From NCBI GenBank assembly GCA_963820545.1, contig CAWGAJ010000001.1, positions 1,550,001 through 1,614,000 on the forward strand: a stretch of DNA of 64,000 bases, given 5' to 3'. The notes beneath the pieces are model-generated. The model saw only the letters and a program-made list of their open reading frames with translations. It was not told the origin of the DNA and did no database searches. This document shows, in pieces, positions 1 through 7,669 of the stretch. Source of the stretch: CAWGAJ01 sp963820545 (lineage in GTDB: Bacteria; Planctomycetota; Planctomycetia; Pirellulales; Thermoguttaceae). A program made the position numbers and the translations under genes. Position 1 is the stretch's first letter. The number at the start of each line of letters is the position of its first letter.

Positions 1-37
1 TTGCGAAAAGTATTGCAGCCGAACGGCAGAACGCGAT

Positions 38-565
38 TTACGTTCCGCTTTTGTTTTTTTCCCGACAAAGCGACTGAAAGTCGGGATCTTGACGAAGGGG
101 ATTGAAATCGGGTTCTTCGTCGATCAGGTGGCGATAGCCGGGGGCGATGGAAAGGGCCTGCGACAAATAACGCAAAGCGCGATGCTTATTGCCCGCCAGA
201 CTGAAATAACAAGCCAGATTGTAACGCAAGAGCGGTTCATTGGGTTCAGCGGCCAAGGCCTGCTCCAAGGCATTAATGGCCAAATCAAGCCGGCCGATAC
301 GTTTGTAGCACCAGGCTAGCGACAAATATGCATGGATGCCCTCGGCGGCGGCATCGGCGGCGTGCTGTAAGGGCTCGATGGCTTCTTCGTAACGTCCCAA
401 AGAACGCAACGATTCACCCCAAATATACGACCCATTGGGCTCCAAGGTGGCTGGGTCGCCGAGCCGTGAGAGAGTGGAGAGGGCCTGCTGGGCCATGCCC
501 AGTTCCAAATATCCCTCGGCCTCGCGTTGTATTTTGCCGCGGCGGATATAGTCTTGGATGTTCAC
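38..565 (-). CDS. TPR repeat protein
   Basis: A 175-residue protein made almost entirely of tetratricopeptide repeats. At least three can be read, at about residues 44-77, 78-111 and 112-145, each with the usual Gly/Ala spacing and a final Pro (for example LAWCYKRIGRLDLAINALE, then NEP). TPR arrays are protein-protein scaffolds; no enzymatic motif and no signal peptide are visible, so a cytoplasmic adaptor role is inferred. It is followed on the same strand by nothing in the window, and a 204-base gap separates it from the HDOD gene upstream. Its partner cannot be named. Confidence 0.8.
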   Translation of the reverse strand: MNIQDYIRRGKIQREAEGYLELGMAQQALSTLSRLGDPATLEPNGSYIWGESLRSLGRYEEAIEPLQHAADAAAEGIHAYLSLAWCYKRIGRLDLAINALEQALAAEPNEPLLRYNLACYFSLAGNKHRALRYLSQALSIAPGYRHLIDEEPDFNPLRQDPDFQSLCREKNKSGT

Positions 566-769
566 GGCAGAGTGCTTTGCAAAATATTTTTGCCCTTTAA
601 TCTCATTCTACTGGTTTCATCGGCAAATCGCAAAGTTTTGGCGAGCCTTAAATCGCAAGTATCGCAATAGCAAGCGGTAACGCCGGGAAAAGCGAGTTCA
701 CCTCTGAAGTGGACATTCATTTGGGAATATAAAAGGTGTGTAAGATGTCAAATTAAATTCACTCGCCGA

Positions 770-1687
770 TCAGGCAGTTGGGGCAATTGCTTCGTGGAGA
801 TAATCGACCAGTGATTTGGCGGGCATGGCGAGTTTCAACATGGGGGCCAATACGACAAACTCCATGTCGATTTTGGCCAACAATTCGAGAATTGTCGGTT
901 TGTTGGCAGCGGTGATATTCTCGTAATACGACTCGAACTGCCCGCATTCGGCCCAGAATGGATCGGCAATCGTTGGTAACAGGGCCGAGAGGGCCACAGC
1001 CAACTTGCTTGGTTCCTTTTCAGGATGGGCGGCAAAAGCGTCGATTTGCACATGGCTGGCGATCAAATTCACAAAATCCTCGGGAAAATTCCAATGTCGG
1101 GCCATGGTGCCGGCGGCTTGGGCATGGGTCCAGCCGAAAAGCTGATTTTCCAAAAAGGAAAGCCGAATCTGGCCCTGCTTGCGCGATCCCAATAACTCTT
1201 TATATAACTGAGGCGCTTCCTTGGCCAATATCGGCACTGCCATGTCTTGCAACAAGGCGGCCGCAAAAACATCCTCGGCATCCTTCAGGCCTAGTAATTT
1301 GGCCATGTTCCGGGCAAATAACGCGCGACGGAGCGAATCTTGCCAGAGAATTTTCAAATCGAACGGTCCGCATTTGGGATTGGGCATCAAACTGAAGACC
1401 GCGCTCCAAAGAACGAAGTTTTTGATGGTCCGCACGCCCACCAAGGTGATCGCCATTTTGACACTGGAAATCTCGCGAGAAAAGCCAAAATAGGAGGAAT
1501 TGACAAACCGCAATACCTGTCCAGTTAACCCAGGATCGACCTCAATCGGGACCGCAAATTCGGCTGGTCCATTGGCAAGGTCTTGTGAAAGCTCCAAGAT
1601 TCGAAGGGCACTTTGAGGAAGTGCGGGCAGTTGGGCTATAGAGAGTATCTTCTTCAAGTCCAGCTTGGGAACCGATGTATTGACCAT
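770..1687 (-). CDS. HDOD domain signalling protein
   Basis: A 305-residue protein matching the HDOD family, a degenerate relative of HD phosphohydrolases used in bacterial signalling and regulation. The N-terminal LPALPQSALRILEL block, the VDPGLTGQVLRFVNSSYFG block and the LVGVRTIKNFVL block are the classic order of HDOD motifs in residues 15-110. The position where a true HD enzyme has its catalytic pair reads LLQDMAVPIL, so hydrolase activity is not expected. It is a stand-alone HDOD protein without a fused receiver or GGDEF domain. Function beyond regulation cannot be said. Confidence 0.85.
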   Translation of the reverse strand: MVNTSVPKLDLKKILSIAQLPALPQSALRILELSQDLANGPAEFAVPIEVDPGLTGQVLRFVNSSYFGFSREISSVKMAITLVGVRTIKNFVLWSAVFSLMPNPKCGPFDLKILWQDSLRRALFARNMAKLLGLKDAEDVFAAALLQDMAVPILAKEAPQLYKELLGSRKQGQIRLSFLENQLFGWTHAQAAGTMARHWNFPEDFVNLIASHVQIDAFAAHPEKEPSKLAVALSALLPTIADPFWAECGQFESYYENITAANKPTILELLAKIDMEFVVLAPMLKLAMPAKSLVDYLHEAIAPTA

Positions 1688-2072
1688 GTTTTAACCCCCT
1701 CCACAGACGGGAGCGGTATTTTTTAAAAATACCCTGGATACAAAGCCCCCTTTGGTTACCATAGACCCACAAAAAGATAGGACATGCAGTCATTCGAGGC
1801 AAATTAAAAAACAAGGGTTCTCTGCCCTTGAGCACGACGTTGCAAAAACACAACAAGAAGAAAAAAGCATGTTGATCGACCGCCACGCAATTGATTGCTG
1901 AAATTTCTCTGCCGCGTTAATTAACCGGTTATCTCATAATCGGTTACGTGTGCATTTTTTCGTTCGGCATTGCTCGGTCTGAGAATTGCCCGTTTACTGG
2001 GCAGTGACATCTATATTCACACGACTTCCACTTATGCGCACGAAATACACTGCCTCAAATCAGTGGAATTGA
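1688..2072. other. Intergenic region, 385 bp
   Basis: AT-rich stretch between the start of the HDOD gene (minus) and a small plus-strand gene, so it should hold promoters for both directions. A perfect 10-base palindrome TAACCGGTTA lies at 1922-1931. I see no convincing coding frame, RNA or transposon end here; a 114-codon open frame across 1542-1886 is mostly antisense to the HDOD gene start. Confidence 0.4.
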
Positions 2073-2414
2073 TTGGCGAAGGGCGCTGCTGTGCAACGAA
2101 TCGGCTGGATCTTGGCGGTTTTGATCTCCCTGGGCTGGCTGGCTAGCGAAATTCCTTTACAAAGTGCATCGACAACCGATCAGATGAAGGTCCAGACCTG
2201 TTGGCGGCGGACCGTCAGCGGCTGGGAAAATGCCAGCCAATGGAGCTTTGAAGACACCACGCCGCGTCCAGACTTCCACCCCGTCCTCTTGGTTTTGATG
2301 CAATGCACCTTTGTCGCCTTGGTTGTATTTTCCAACCTCTTCACGAAATCAAATCTCAAAGCCAAGGCAAAATGCCCGCCGGAAAAAAGTGAACTTGTCG
2401 GCGAAGATCAGTAG
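2073..2414 (+). CDS. Small membrane protein, unknown function
   Basis: A protein of up to 113 residues with two hydrophobic segments: residues 9-24 (IGWILAVLISLGWLAS) and about 70-90 (PVLLVLMQCTFVALVVFSN), separated by a soluble loop containing WRRTVSGWENASQW. This W-R-R-T...GWE pattern between two membrane segments resembles a small conserved planctomycete family of unknown role (from memory of the family, not searched). The first possible start is TTG at 2073; a GTG at 2091 is an alternative that leaves the first membrane segment intact. Topology would be both ends inside. Confidence 0.55.
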   Translation: MAKGAAVQRIGWILAVLISLGWLASEIPLQSASTTDQMKVQTCWRRTVSGWENASQWSFEDTTPRPDFHPVLLVLMQCTFVALVVFSNLFTKSNLKAKAKCPPEKSELVGEDQ

Positions 2415-2434
2415 AGCTTCCGCGGTGCGACGCC

Positions 2435-2983
2435 TCATTGTGCATTTATCACCCTGTACCTGCCGTTAAGGTCTTGCTCTTCGATGTGTCCGGTCAATAA
2501 CCAGCCGTTGTGCTGCTTGCAGAGATCGACTATCAGCCTGGAAGCGTAGTTGTTATAAGGCATCTGTTCTTGCCGGTCGCGATAGGAAACGTAACCTAAG
2601 AATGCGGCCTTGGCGGTGGGAGGGTTGGTTAGTCTCTCAATAGTGATTTCCATGTCGTAGATGCGCGGTCTGCACTTCGACTCTGTGCATGATCAAGGTC
2701 ACAATATTGCGTGCTTCTTGGGCTTCTGGAGAAAAGCAACTCAGCGCGGATCGAGATCGTTTGCCTCCAGGGCGGCTACGCCTCCATAAAGCGTCGCTTC
2801 GATACGCTCTCTATCGGTGACCACCAGGCGCTCAATCAGCAAGCCGAGGAGCGTAACGGCCAACACGCCGAGCATCACCCAAAGCAAGACTCCCCGCCGC
2901 GTACAAAGCAAAACAACGGCTAAAACGGCCTCGAGGCCGATGCCGATAAAGATGATCCACCAAGGGTGTTCAAAAAGGAACAT
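2435..2983 (-). pseudogene. Decayed small membrane protein gene
   Basis: Read from 2983 downward, an 80-residue frame begins with two membrane helices (FLFEHPWWIIFIGIGLEAVL, then LLWVMLGVLAVTLLGLLIERL) and a soluble start (DRERIEATLYGGVAALEANDL) before an early stop at 2741. The next 70 bases read in another frame as EAQEARNIVTLIMHRVEVQT, and a third frame from 2653 to 2435 gives MEITIERLTNPPTAKAAFLG onward. Together these form one plausible protein (anchor plus an NTF2-like or DUF4440-like soluble domain) broken by at least two frame changes, and part of the middle seems missing. Unlike the large interrupted genes in this window, this one looks genuinely eroded. Confidence 0.65.
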
Positions 2984-3024
2984 TTTATTGAATTAATATT
3001 AAGACCCTATCCAAAAACATTTCC

Positions 3025-3139
3025 GTCATTCTGAACGCAGCGAAGAATCTCCCAAGCGCTCCGCTATCAGCAGTCCGCTTTCAGCCTCCAGTCTCCAGTC
3101 TACAGCCTAAATGAGATCCTTCGCTCCGCTCAGGATGAC
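3025..3139. repeat. Inverted-repeat element, copy 1 (MITE/REP-like)
   Basis: About 115 bp bounded by imperfect inverted ends: the left end reads GTCATTCTGAACGCAGCGAA and the right end reads TTCGCTCCGCTCAGGATGAC. Two more copies with the same ends occur at 18944-19028 and 23406-23508. The interior differs between copies. No coding frame inside. The size, terminal inversion and dispersed copies suit a non-autonomous palindromic element. Confidence 0.75.
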
Positions 3140-3161
3140 ATTTGGTCTTTGGTGATAAATT

Positions 3162-3222
3162 CTAAGAGCTTCTTACAAAATGACTTAATGTACGTTTTCT
3201 TCATTTTGTTAGAAGCTCTTAG
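3162..3222. other. Long stem-loop downstream of the CPBP gene
   Basis: Arms of 22 bases (3162-3183 and 3201-3222) are inverted copies with one mismatch, around a 17-base loop. It sits 60 bp past the stop of the minus-strand protease gene and could end its transcript, but no T tract follows on that strand, so a classic intrinsic terminator is not supported. It abuts the inverted-repeat element at 3025-3139. Confidence 0.6.
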
Positions 3223-3283
3223 GCTGATATATTGGAAATAAAGCCAATTTGTGGTTGACTTCATGTTAGATGAGCTCACGACC

Positions 3284-3991
3284 TCATTGGTTTGCAAACG
3301 TGATTGCCTTCACATAAAGGGCCGGTTCGATACAAATATCAAGCAGGGCATGAGCAATAACTGCCGACCATACATTACCCCGCCAGGTGGTCACGACCGC
3401 AAATGATAAGCCTAAGACAAAAGTGAAAAACAGAGCGATTGGTCCCCACAAAATATGAGTTAAAGCGAAGGCCAGAGAAGACCACAATATCTGAGCTTTT
3501 CGGCCCCCGCCGGCGCGAGCGATCAGCAGTATAATGAATCCGCGAGACAAAAACTCCTCGCAGCATCCAGCGCTCATCGACGCGGGTAGGGATTCTAGTT
3601 TGGCTTGGTTAATGACAAACATATCTGAAAACGTTGGCCAACCAATCGCTCCATAAACTATTACCCAGAATCCTCCGAGAAGGAGTCCAATGGCGAAGTC
3701 TTCCCAAAAGAAGTTGGTTCGCGTATTGAACAATGTGGCAAAGGTAGCCTCTTTTCGACGCAGATACCACCAGAGCAGAACCGTAAACCACTCACCGACT
3801 CCGACACCTAACATAAAGCTGCGCTGCATGACCGAAAAGGGCGGCGGTCCCTTATGAGGCGTGCCCGACATCGCCATAACCATAAACCAGATGGTAATAT
3901 AAAAACCGGCGGCGAGAACACCCACAGCCAAAGGAGTGACGACAGTAAAAATCGTCCACTTTATAACGCGTGCTTTTGGGATCGTTTCCAT
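3284..3991 (-). CDS. CPBP family intramembrane metalloprotease
   Basis: A 235-residue polytopic membrane protein of the CPBP (CAAX prenyl protease/bacteriocin-processing, formerly Abi) family. The three diagnostic motifs are present in order: EExxxR at Glu145-Glu146...Arg150, the FxxxH motif ending at His179, and HxxxD at His214...Asp218. These residues bind the metal and catalyse peptide cleavage within the membrane in characterised members. Six to seven membrane helices can be read. Bacterial members often process peptides or act in bacteriocin immunity; nothing in the neighbourhood identifies the substrate. The gene stands alone between repeats and an unrelated membrane protein gene. Confidence 0.85.
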   Translation of the reverse strand: METIPKARVIKWTIFTVVTPLAVGVLAAGFYITIWFMVMAMSGTPHKGPPPFSVMQRSFMLGVGVGEWFTVLLWWYLRRKEATFATLFNTRTNFFWEDFAIGLLLGGFWVIVYGAIGWPTFSDMFVINQAKLESLPASMSAGCCEEFLSRGFIILLIARAGGGRKAQILWSSLAFALTHILWGPIALFFTFVLGLSFAVVTTWRGNVWSAVIAHALLDICIEPALYVKAITFANQ

Positions 3992-4064
3992 GGTCGATTG
4001 GGCTTATTAGTTAGCTTGGCTTGAGATACAGATTTACATATTATTAGAGCTCTCAAAATAAACG

Positions 4065-5102
4065 CTATTTAATAGTCTTTAAATGATCCTTTATTTCTAA
4101 CACCTCGTCAAGATATAGAGAGGCTGCGGGGAGATAAAGGGGATAACAGTACATGACTATTCTTCCTATGTTATAGACAACATCCGCAAGCATGGCAAAT
4201 ATCAAGAGGACAATTAAACACGAGACATCGGATATTTCGAAATAGTCGGTGCGTTTGGCTTTGATTGCCAATCCCACGATGAGCAGAAGCACCAGCATGG
4301 GAAGGATGTTCAGAAAAAACCCGCGGAAAGTGAGACTGTGCAACAGCGAGGCGTGCAAATGCGTGAGAAACAAGGCGGAATCGGTCTGGCTCTCATTGCC
4401 CGGCACCTTGAGGATGAATGTGATCAGGAAATAAGCGGCAACAGCCAGACATGAAGAGAGTAATTGTAAATGAAAAACATATTTACGGCGCTGAAAAACT
4501 GATGTCACCAGGCGGAACCCGAACATGGTGGCAAAGATGACGGGAATTTTTTCGTTAATTCCCACGGATATTAAGATCAGCGGCACAAAGATCGCGGGTT
4601 TTTTCCACCACAGCGCCAGCACGCTGATGATAAGAATCGCGAAGGGATCAACGCCGGTTTGGGCAATGAATCCGCCGAGAAAAAAGGTCATAAGAGCCAC
4701 GATAACAGACGAAGACCCGGTTGCCGCATATTGTTTCCTCGCGATGGCATAGATTACCAAAGCAATGAAAACCAGCGAGATGTATGAAACCATCGACAAG
4801 GCTTCATTGGCTCTCTGATAAGCCAAATCGGTATTGGGCAAATTAGTAAAGGTGAATACCGGCAAAACATAGTAAAAAGGGATAGCCACGGCGACAGAGA
4901 TAATGCGGTACGCACAGCGAGCGCAGGGAATTTGCCCGCCATCGCCCACCAGAGCTTGTAAATATGGCGCGTAATCATCGTGGGGAACCGTGTTAAACAA
5001 AGCGGTGCGATAAATATCGACGAAGATGGGAAAGGTGGCCAACAAGAACGTTAAGAGCGATACAACGACCAGAAATTTATTTGGCCTGTGCTGCTCATCC
5101 AT
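4065..5102 (-). CDS. Polytopic membrane protein, GT-C-like topology
   Basis: A 345-residue protein with about nine or ten hydrophobic helices. After the first helix comes a long outside loop starting TVPHDDYAPYLQAL; an acidic pair in the first loop is typical of GT-C glycosyltransferases that use lipid-linked sugars, so such a role is possible, but no other family motif was recognised. Its start is 21 bases past the stop of the SRAP gene on the same strand, so the two may be co-transcribed. I do not recognise a specific family. Confidence 0.6.
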   Translation of the reverse strand: MDEQHRPNKFLVVVSLLTFLLATFPIFVDIYRTALFNTVPHDDYAPYLQALVGDGGQIPCARCAYRIISVAVAIPFYYVLPVFTFTNLPNTDLAYQRANEALSMVSYISLVFIALVIYAIARKQYAATGSSSVIVALMTFFLGGFIAQTGVDPFAILIISVLALWWKKPAIFVPLILISVGINEKIPVIFATMFGFRLVTSVFQRRKYVFHLQLLSSCLAVAAYFLITFILKVPGNESQTDSALFLTHLHASLLHSLTFRGFFLNILPMLVLLLIVGLAIKAKRTDYFEISDVSCLIVLLIFAMLADVVYNIGRIVMYCYPLYLPAASLYLDEVLEIKDHLKTIK

Positions 5103-5123
5103 GACTATCTCCTTGCCGTGTAT

Positions 5124-5840
5124 TTACGGCGGGCTAAATAAATTCTTTTGAGCAGGAGAGTCTGCCCTAGGTTCCACACATAGCGGGTCGTCGCGCGCGG
5201 GATTGTTTACCAGCGTGGATACCTGGTAGGCTTCCAGTTCTTTGCTGGAAAAAGAGACTAACAATCCGGCGATTTCCTCGAACCTTTGCACCCCGGGATC
5301 GAGCCAAATCCGATAAGCATCCGGCGGCAGGATGACCGGCATGCGCTCATGGATGGGACTGATCAATTCACTGGCAGAAGTTGTTATGATCGTGCAGGAT
5401 TCAATGACCGAGTGATCCGCGCCTTCCCACGTTTCCCACAGCCCGGCAAAGGCAAAGGGCCGATCATCGCGAAAATGGATGAAATAAGGCTGCTTTGTGT
5501 GGCCGGCGCCTTGCCACTCGTAAAAACCATCGGCCGGCAGCAGACAGCGACGACGCTGCAATGCCGAACGGAAAGCCGGTTTTTTGGCCAGCGATTCTGC
5601 CCGGGCGTTGATCATGCGGTTGCCGATTGTCGGGTCCTTGGCCCAACTGGGAATCAGCCCCCAACGCATGAAGACAAGTTCGCGCTGGGGCTTGATCTGG
5701 CCGGGCTTCACTCGCACGACAGGCGCCGGCTGACCGGGGGCAATGTTGTACCGGGCCTTTAGGGGCGGTACATCGACAATATCGAAATACTCGGCCAGCA
5801 GGGCGGCATTCCGGGCGCGTAGGGAAAATCGTCCGCACAT
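5124..5840 (-). CDS. yedK: SRAP/YedK abasic-site processing protein
   Basis: A 238-residue SOS response-associated peptidase (SRAP; YedK/HMCES family). These proteins use Cys2, exposed after removal of Met1, to form a stable covalent bond with abasic sites in single-stranded DNA and so protect forks. The start MCGRFSL gives Cys2, Asn78 lies in NRMINARAES, Glu108 in PADGFYEW, and His164 in SPIHERMPVIL; these are the conserved active-site residues of the family. WGLIPSW is also diagnostic. The C-terminal about 20 residues are not conserved. No LexA box was recognised upstream. The start is fixed by the requirement for Cys2. Confidence 0.93.
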   Translation of the reverse strand: MCGRFSLRARNAALLAEYFDIVDVPPLKARYNIAPGQPAPVVRVKPGQIKPQRELVFMRWGLIPSWAKDPTIGNRMINARAESLAKKPAFRSALQRRRCLLPADGFYEWQGAGHTKQPYFIHFRDDRPFAFAGLWETWEGADHSVIESCTIITTSASELISPIHERMPVILPPDAYRIWLDPGVQRFEEIAGLLVSFSSKELEAYQVSTLVNNPARDDPLCVEPRADSPAQKNLFSPP

Positions 5841-5874
5841 GGCATTATCGAGAGTTGAGCATTATTATCGGGAG

Positions 5875-5904
5875 CTGGTTCCCACGCCGGAGCATGGGAA
5901 CCAG
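5875..5904. repeat. Palindromic repeat with 10-bp arms
   Basis: CTGGTTCCCA at 5875-5884 is perfectly inverted at 5895-5904 around a 10-base GC-rich loop. It lies between the epmB stop and the SRAP start, followed on the plus strand by a G/C-rich low-complexity tract at about 5929-5966 that itself can fold. It may end the epmB transcript. Similar GGTTCCCA...TGGGAACC palindromes are common dispersed elements in bacterial genomes (from memory). Confidence 0.55.
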
Positions 5905-5972
5905 TAGTAAACCAGTAAATTTTATCGCCCTCACCCCAGTCCCTCTCCCAAAGGGCGAGGGGAGTTTATTTG

Positions 5973-6998
5973 TCAGGCCAGAATTTCTTTGGATGTTCCG
6001 CCCCAGATTTCTCGCACGTAACGCGGCACTGCATAGCCGGGAAGTTTTACGCGGAGGTGGGCGATTAATTGTTTGCCTTTGGCAATGGGCACTTCAAAAT
6101 GGGCCGTACCGGCCACCGGGTCCAATTGATGCAAATAGTACGGCATCACCCGGAGGTCGGCTAATCGTTCGTAAAGTTGCACAAGCACCTCAATATTGTC
6201 ATTGATTCCGGCGAGCAAAACACCTTGGCTAAGCACGGGAATGCCGGCGTTGACCAGGCGGCCCAATGCGGCGGCCACTTCATCATCGATTTCAGCAGGA
6301 TGATTAATGTGAACCACCATAATGGCGGGCAATCTTGTCCCCTTCATCCAGGAAATTAGTTCTTTGCATACACGCTGGGGGATTACGACAGGCAGGCGGG
6401 TATGAATCCGCAGGCGTCGCAGATGCGGTATTTGTGCGGATTTCGTGGCAATTTTGGCTAGTTGATCATCGGTAAGCGTCAAGGGATCGCCACCACTGAG
6501 AATCACTTCGTGGAGGGAGGGTTCCGCGGCGATTTGTGCAAATAACTCATCCCACTGCGATGGGGATAGGGGACTTTCAGTAAAAGAAAAATGGCGGCGA
6601 AAACAAAACCGGCAATGGACGGCACACGACGGAGTTGCTAGGATCAAGATTCTGTTTTGGTATTTCCAGAGCAGACCAGGACCGCAAAGGGCAACGGCTT
6701 CGCCCAGCGGGTCAGGAGTAAAACCGGGTGCGGGATATAGTTCGACCAGTTGCGGCAAGACCTGCAACAGCAGAGGGTCGCTTGGATCAGCAGGGCGAAT
6801 TCGGGCAAGATACGGTCGAGGAACCAGGAGCGAAAAACCATGGGCGGCCCGGAGGGCTGCTTCGGCCTGCGACGAAGACAATCCTAGCAGGCGGCACAAT
6901 TCGGCCGGATCGCGCACGGCACGGGCCAATTCCCTTTGCCAGTCGGCCAAGCGCGGCTTGGCATCCAAAGGTTTTGATTGAAATGCTACACTTGCCAT
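5973..6998 (-). CDS. epmB: EF-P beta-lysylation protein EpmB (lysine 2,3-aminomutase)
   Basis: Radical SAM/PLP enzyme that turns (S)-alpha-lysine into (R)-beta-lysine for attachment to elongation factor P. The CxxxCxxC cluster motif is at Cys125, Cys129 and Cys132 (SCAVHCRFCFRRHF), followed by the EVILSGGDPL segment typical of the lysine aminomutase family. With the start at 6998 the protein has 341 residues, close to the length of E. coli EpmB. The open frame continues upstream to 7445, but that part is antisense to efp and is not protein-like. It diverges from efp with only 57 bases between starts, so the modification enzyme and its substrate share a promoter region. Confidence 0.93.
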   Translation of the reverse strand: MASVAFQSKPLDAKPRLADWQRELARAVRDPAELCRLLGLSSSQAEAALRAAHGFSLLVPRPYLARIRPADPSDPLLLQVLPQLVELYPAPGFTPDPLGEAVALCGPGLLWKYQNRILILATPSCAVHCRFCFRRHFSFTESPLSPSQWDELFAQIAAEPSLHEVILSGGDPLTLTDDQLAKIATKSAQIPHLRRLRIHTRLPVVIPQRVCKELISWMKGTRLPAIMVVHINHPAEIDDEVAAALGRLVNAGIPVLSQGVLLAGINDNIEVLVQLYERLADLRVMPYYLHQLDPVAGTAHFEVPIAKGKQLIAHLRVKLPGYAVPRYVREIWGGTSKEILA

Positions 6999-7055
6999 AA
7001 AGGTAAATCCTATCATAATCAGTTCTTTTAAGAAAGCGAAACGGGAAGAACAATC

Positions 7056-7625
7056 GTGGCTAGTTACAATACCAGCGAGTTCCGCAAGGGGCTGAAGGTC
7101 CAATTGGACGGCGATCCGTACCTGATGATCGAGTGCAATTTCGTCAAGCCCGGCAAAGGTCAGGCCCTTTATAAATGCAAACTGCGGAATCTCTTGCGCA
7201 ATACGGTGATCGATCGCACCTACAAAAGCGGCGACAGCCTGGAAGCGGCCGAAATCGAGGAAATCCAGGCCCAGTTCCTCTACCGGCAGATGGACCACTT
7301 TGTGTTCATGGATAACGAGACATACGAGCAATACGAACTGACAGCCGAGCAAGTCGACGAAAACTGGAAATACCTTAAGGAAAGCATGATCTGTAGCATC
7401 ATCCTGTATAATAAGCAGCCCATCAGCATAACGCCGCCTAACCACGTGGTACTGCGCGTGGAATACTGTGAGCCAGGAGTTAGAGGCAATACGGCCACCA
7501 ACGTCACCAAGCCCTGCAAGGTTGACACCGGGGCCGAGTTCCTTTGCCCGGCCTTTGTCAATATCGGCGAACTGATAAAGATCGACACCCGTACCGGACA
7601 GTACGTCGAACGAGTAAAAGAATGA
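7056..7625 (+). CDS. efp: Translation elongation factor P
   Basis: A 189-residue EF-P with the KOW-like N-terminal domain and two OB-fold domains. EF-P rescues ribosomes stalled at polyproline. The modification loop reads VKPGKGQA and places Lys34 at the position that is beta-lysylated in E. coli; the presence of epmA and epmB on either side agrees with that. The C-terminal signature IKIDTRTGQYVERVK is intact. Translation starts at a GTG (7056) preceded by GGGAAG, nine bases upstream. It is followed by a G-rich simple tract (7626-7662) and epmA. Confidence 0.97.
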   Translation: MASYNTSEFRKGLKVQLDGDPYLMIECNFVKPGKGQALYKCKLRNLLRNTVIDRTYKSGDSLEAAEIEEIQAQFLYRQMDHFVFMDNETYEQYELTAEQVDENWKYLKESMICSIILYNKQPISITPPNHVVLRVEYCEPGVRGNTATNVTKPCKVDTGAEFLCPAFVNIGELIKIDTRTGQYVERVKE

Positions 7626-7669
7626 ATGAGAGGGGTGAGGGACGAGGGGCGAGGGGTGAGAGTATTCAT

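Noticed and set aside
1542..1886. 114-codon minus-strand open frame covering the HDOD gene start and upstream
   Set aside because: Mostly in another frame of the HDOD gene and its leader; ends without any recognisable domain.
3025..3222. Insertion sequence remnant with transposase
   Set aside because: No transposase fragment in any frame; only short inverted-repeat elements are visible.
6999..7445. Upstream extension of the epmB reading frame to 7445, which would make a 490-residue protein
   Set aside because: The added part is antisense to efp and not protein-like; the start at 6998 gives the normal family length.
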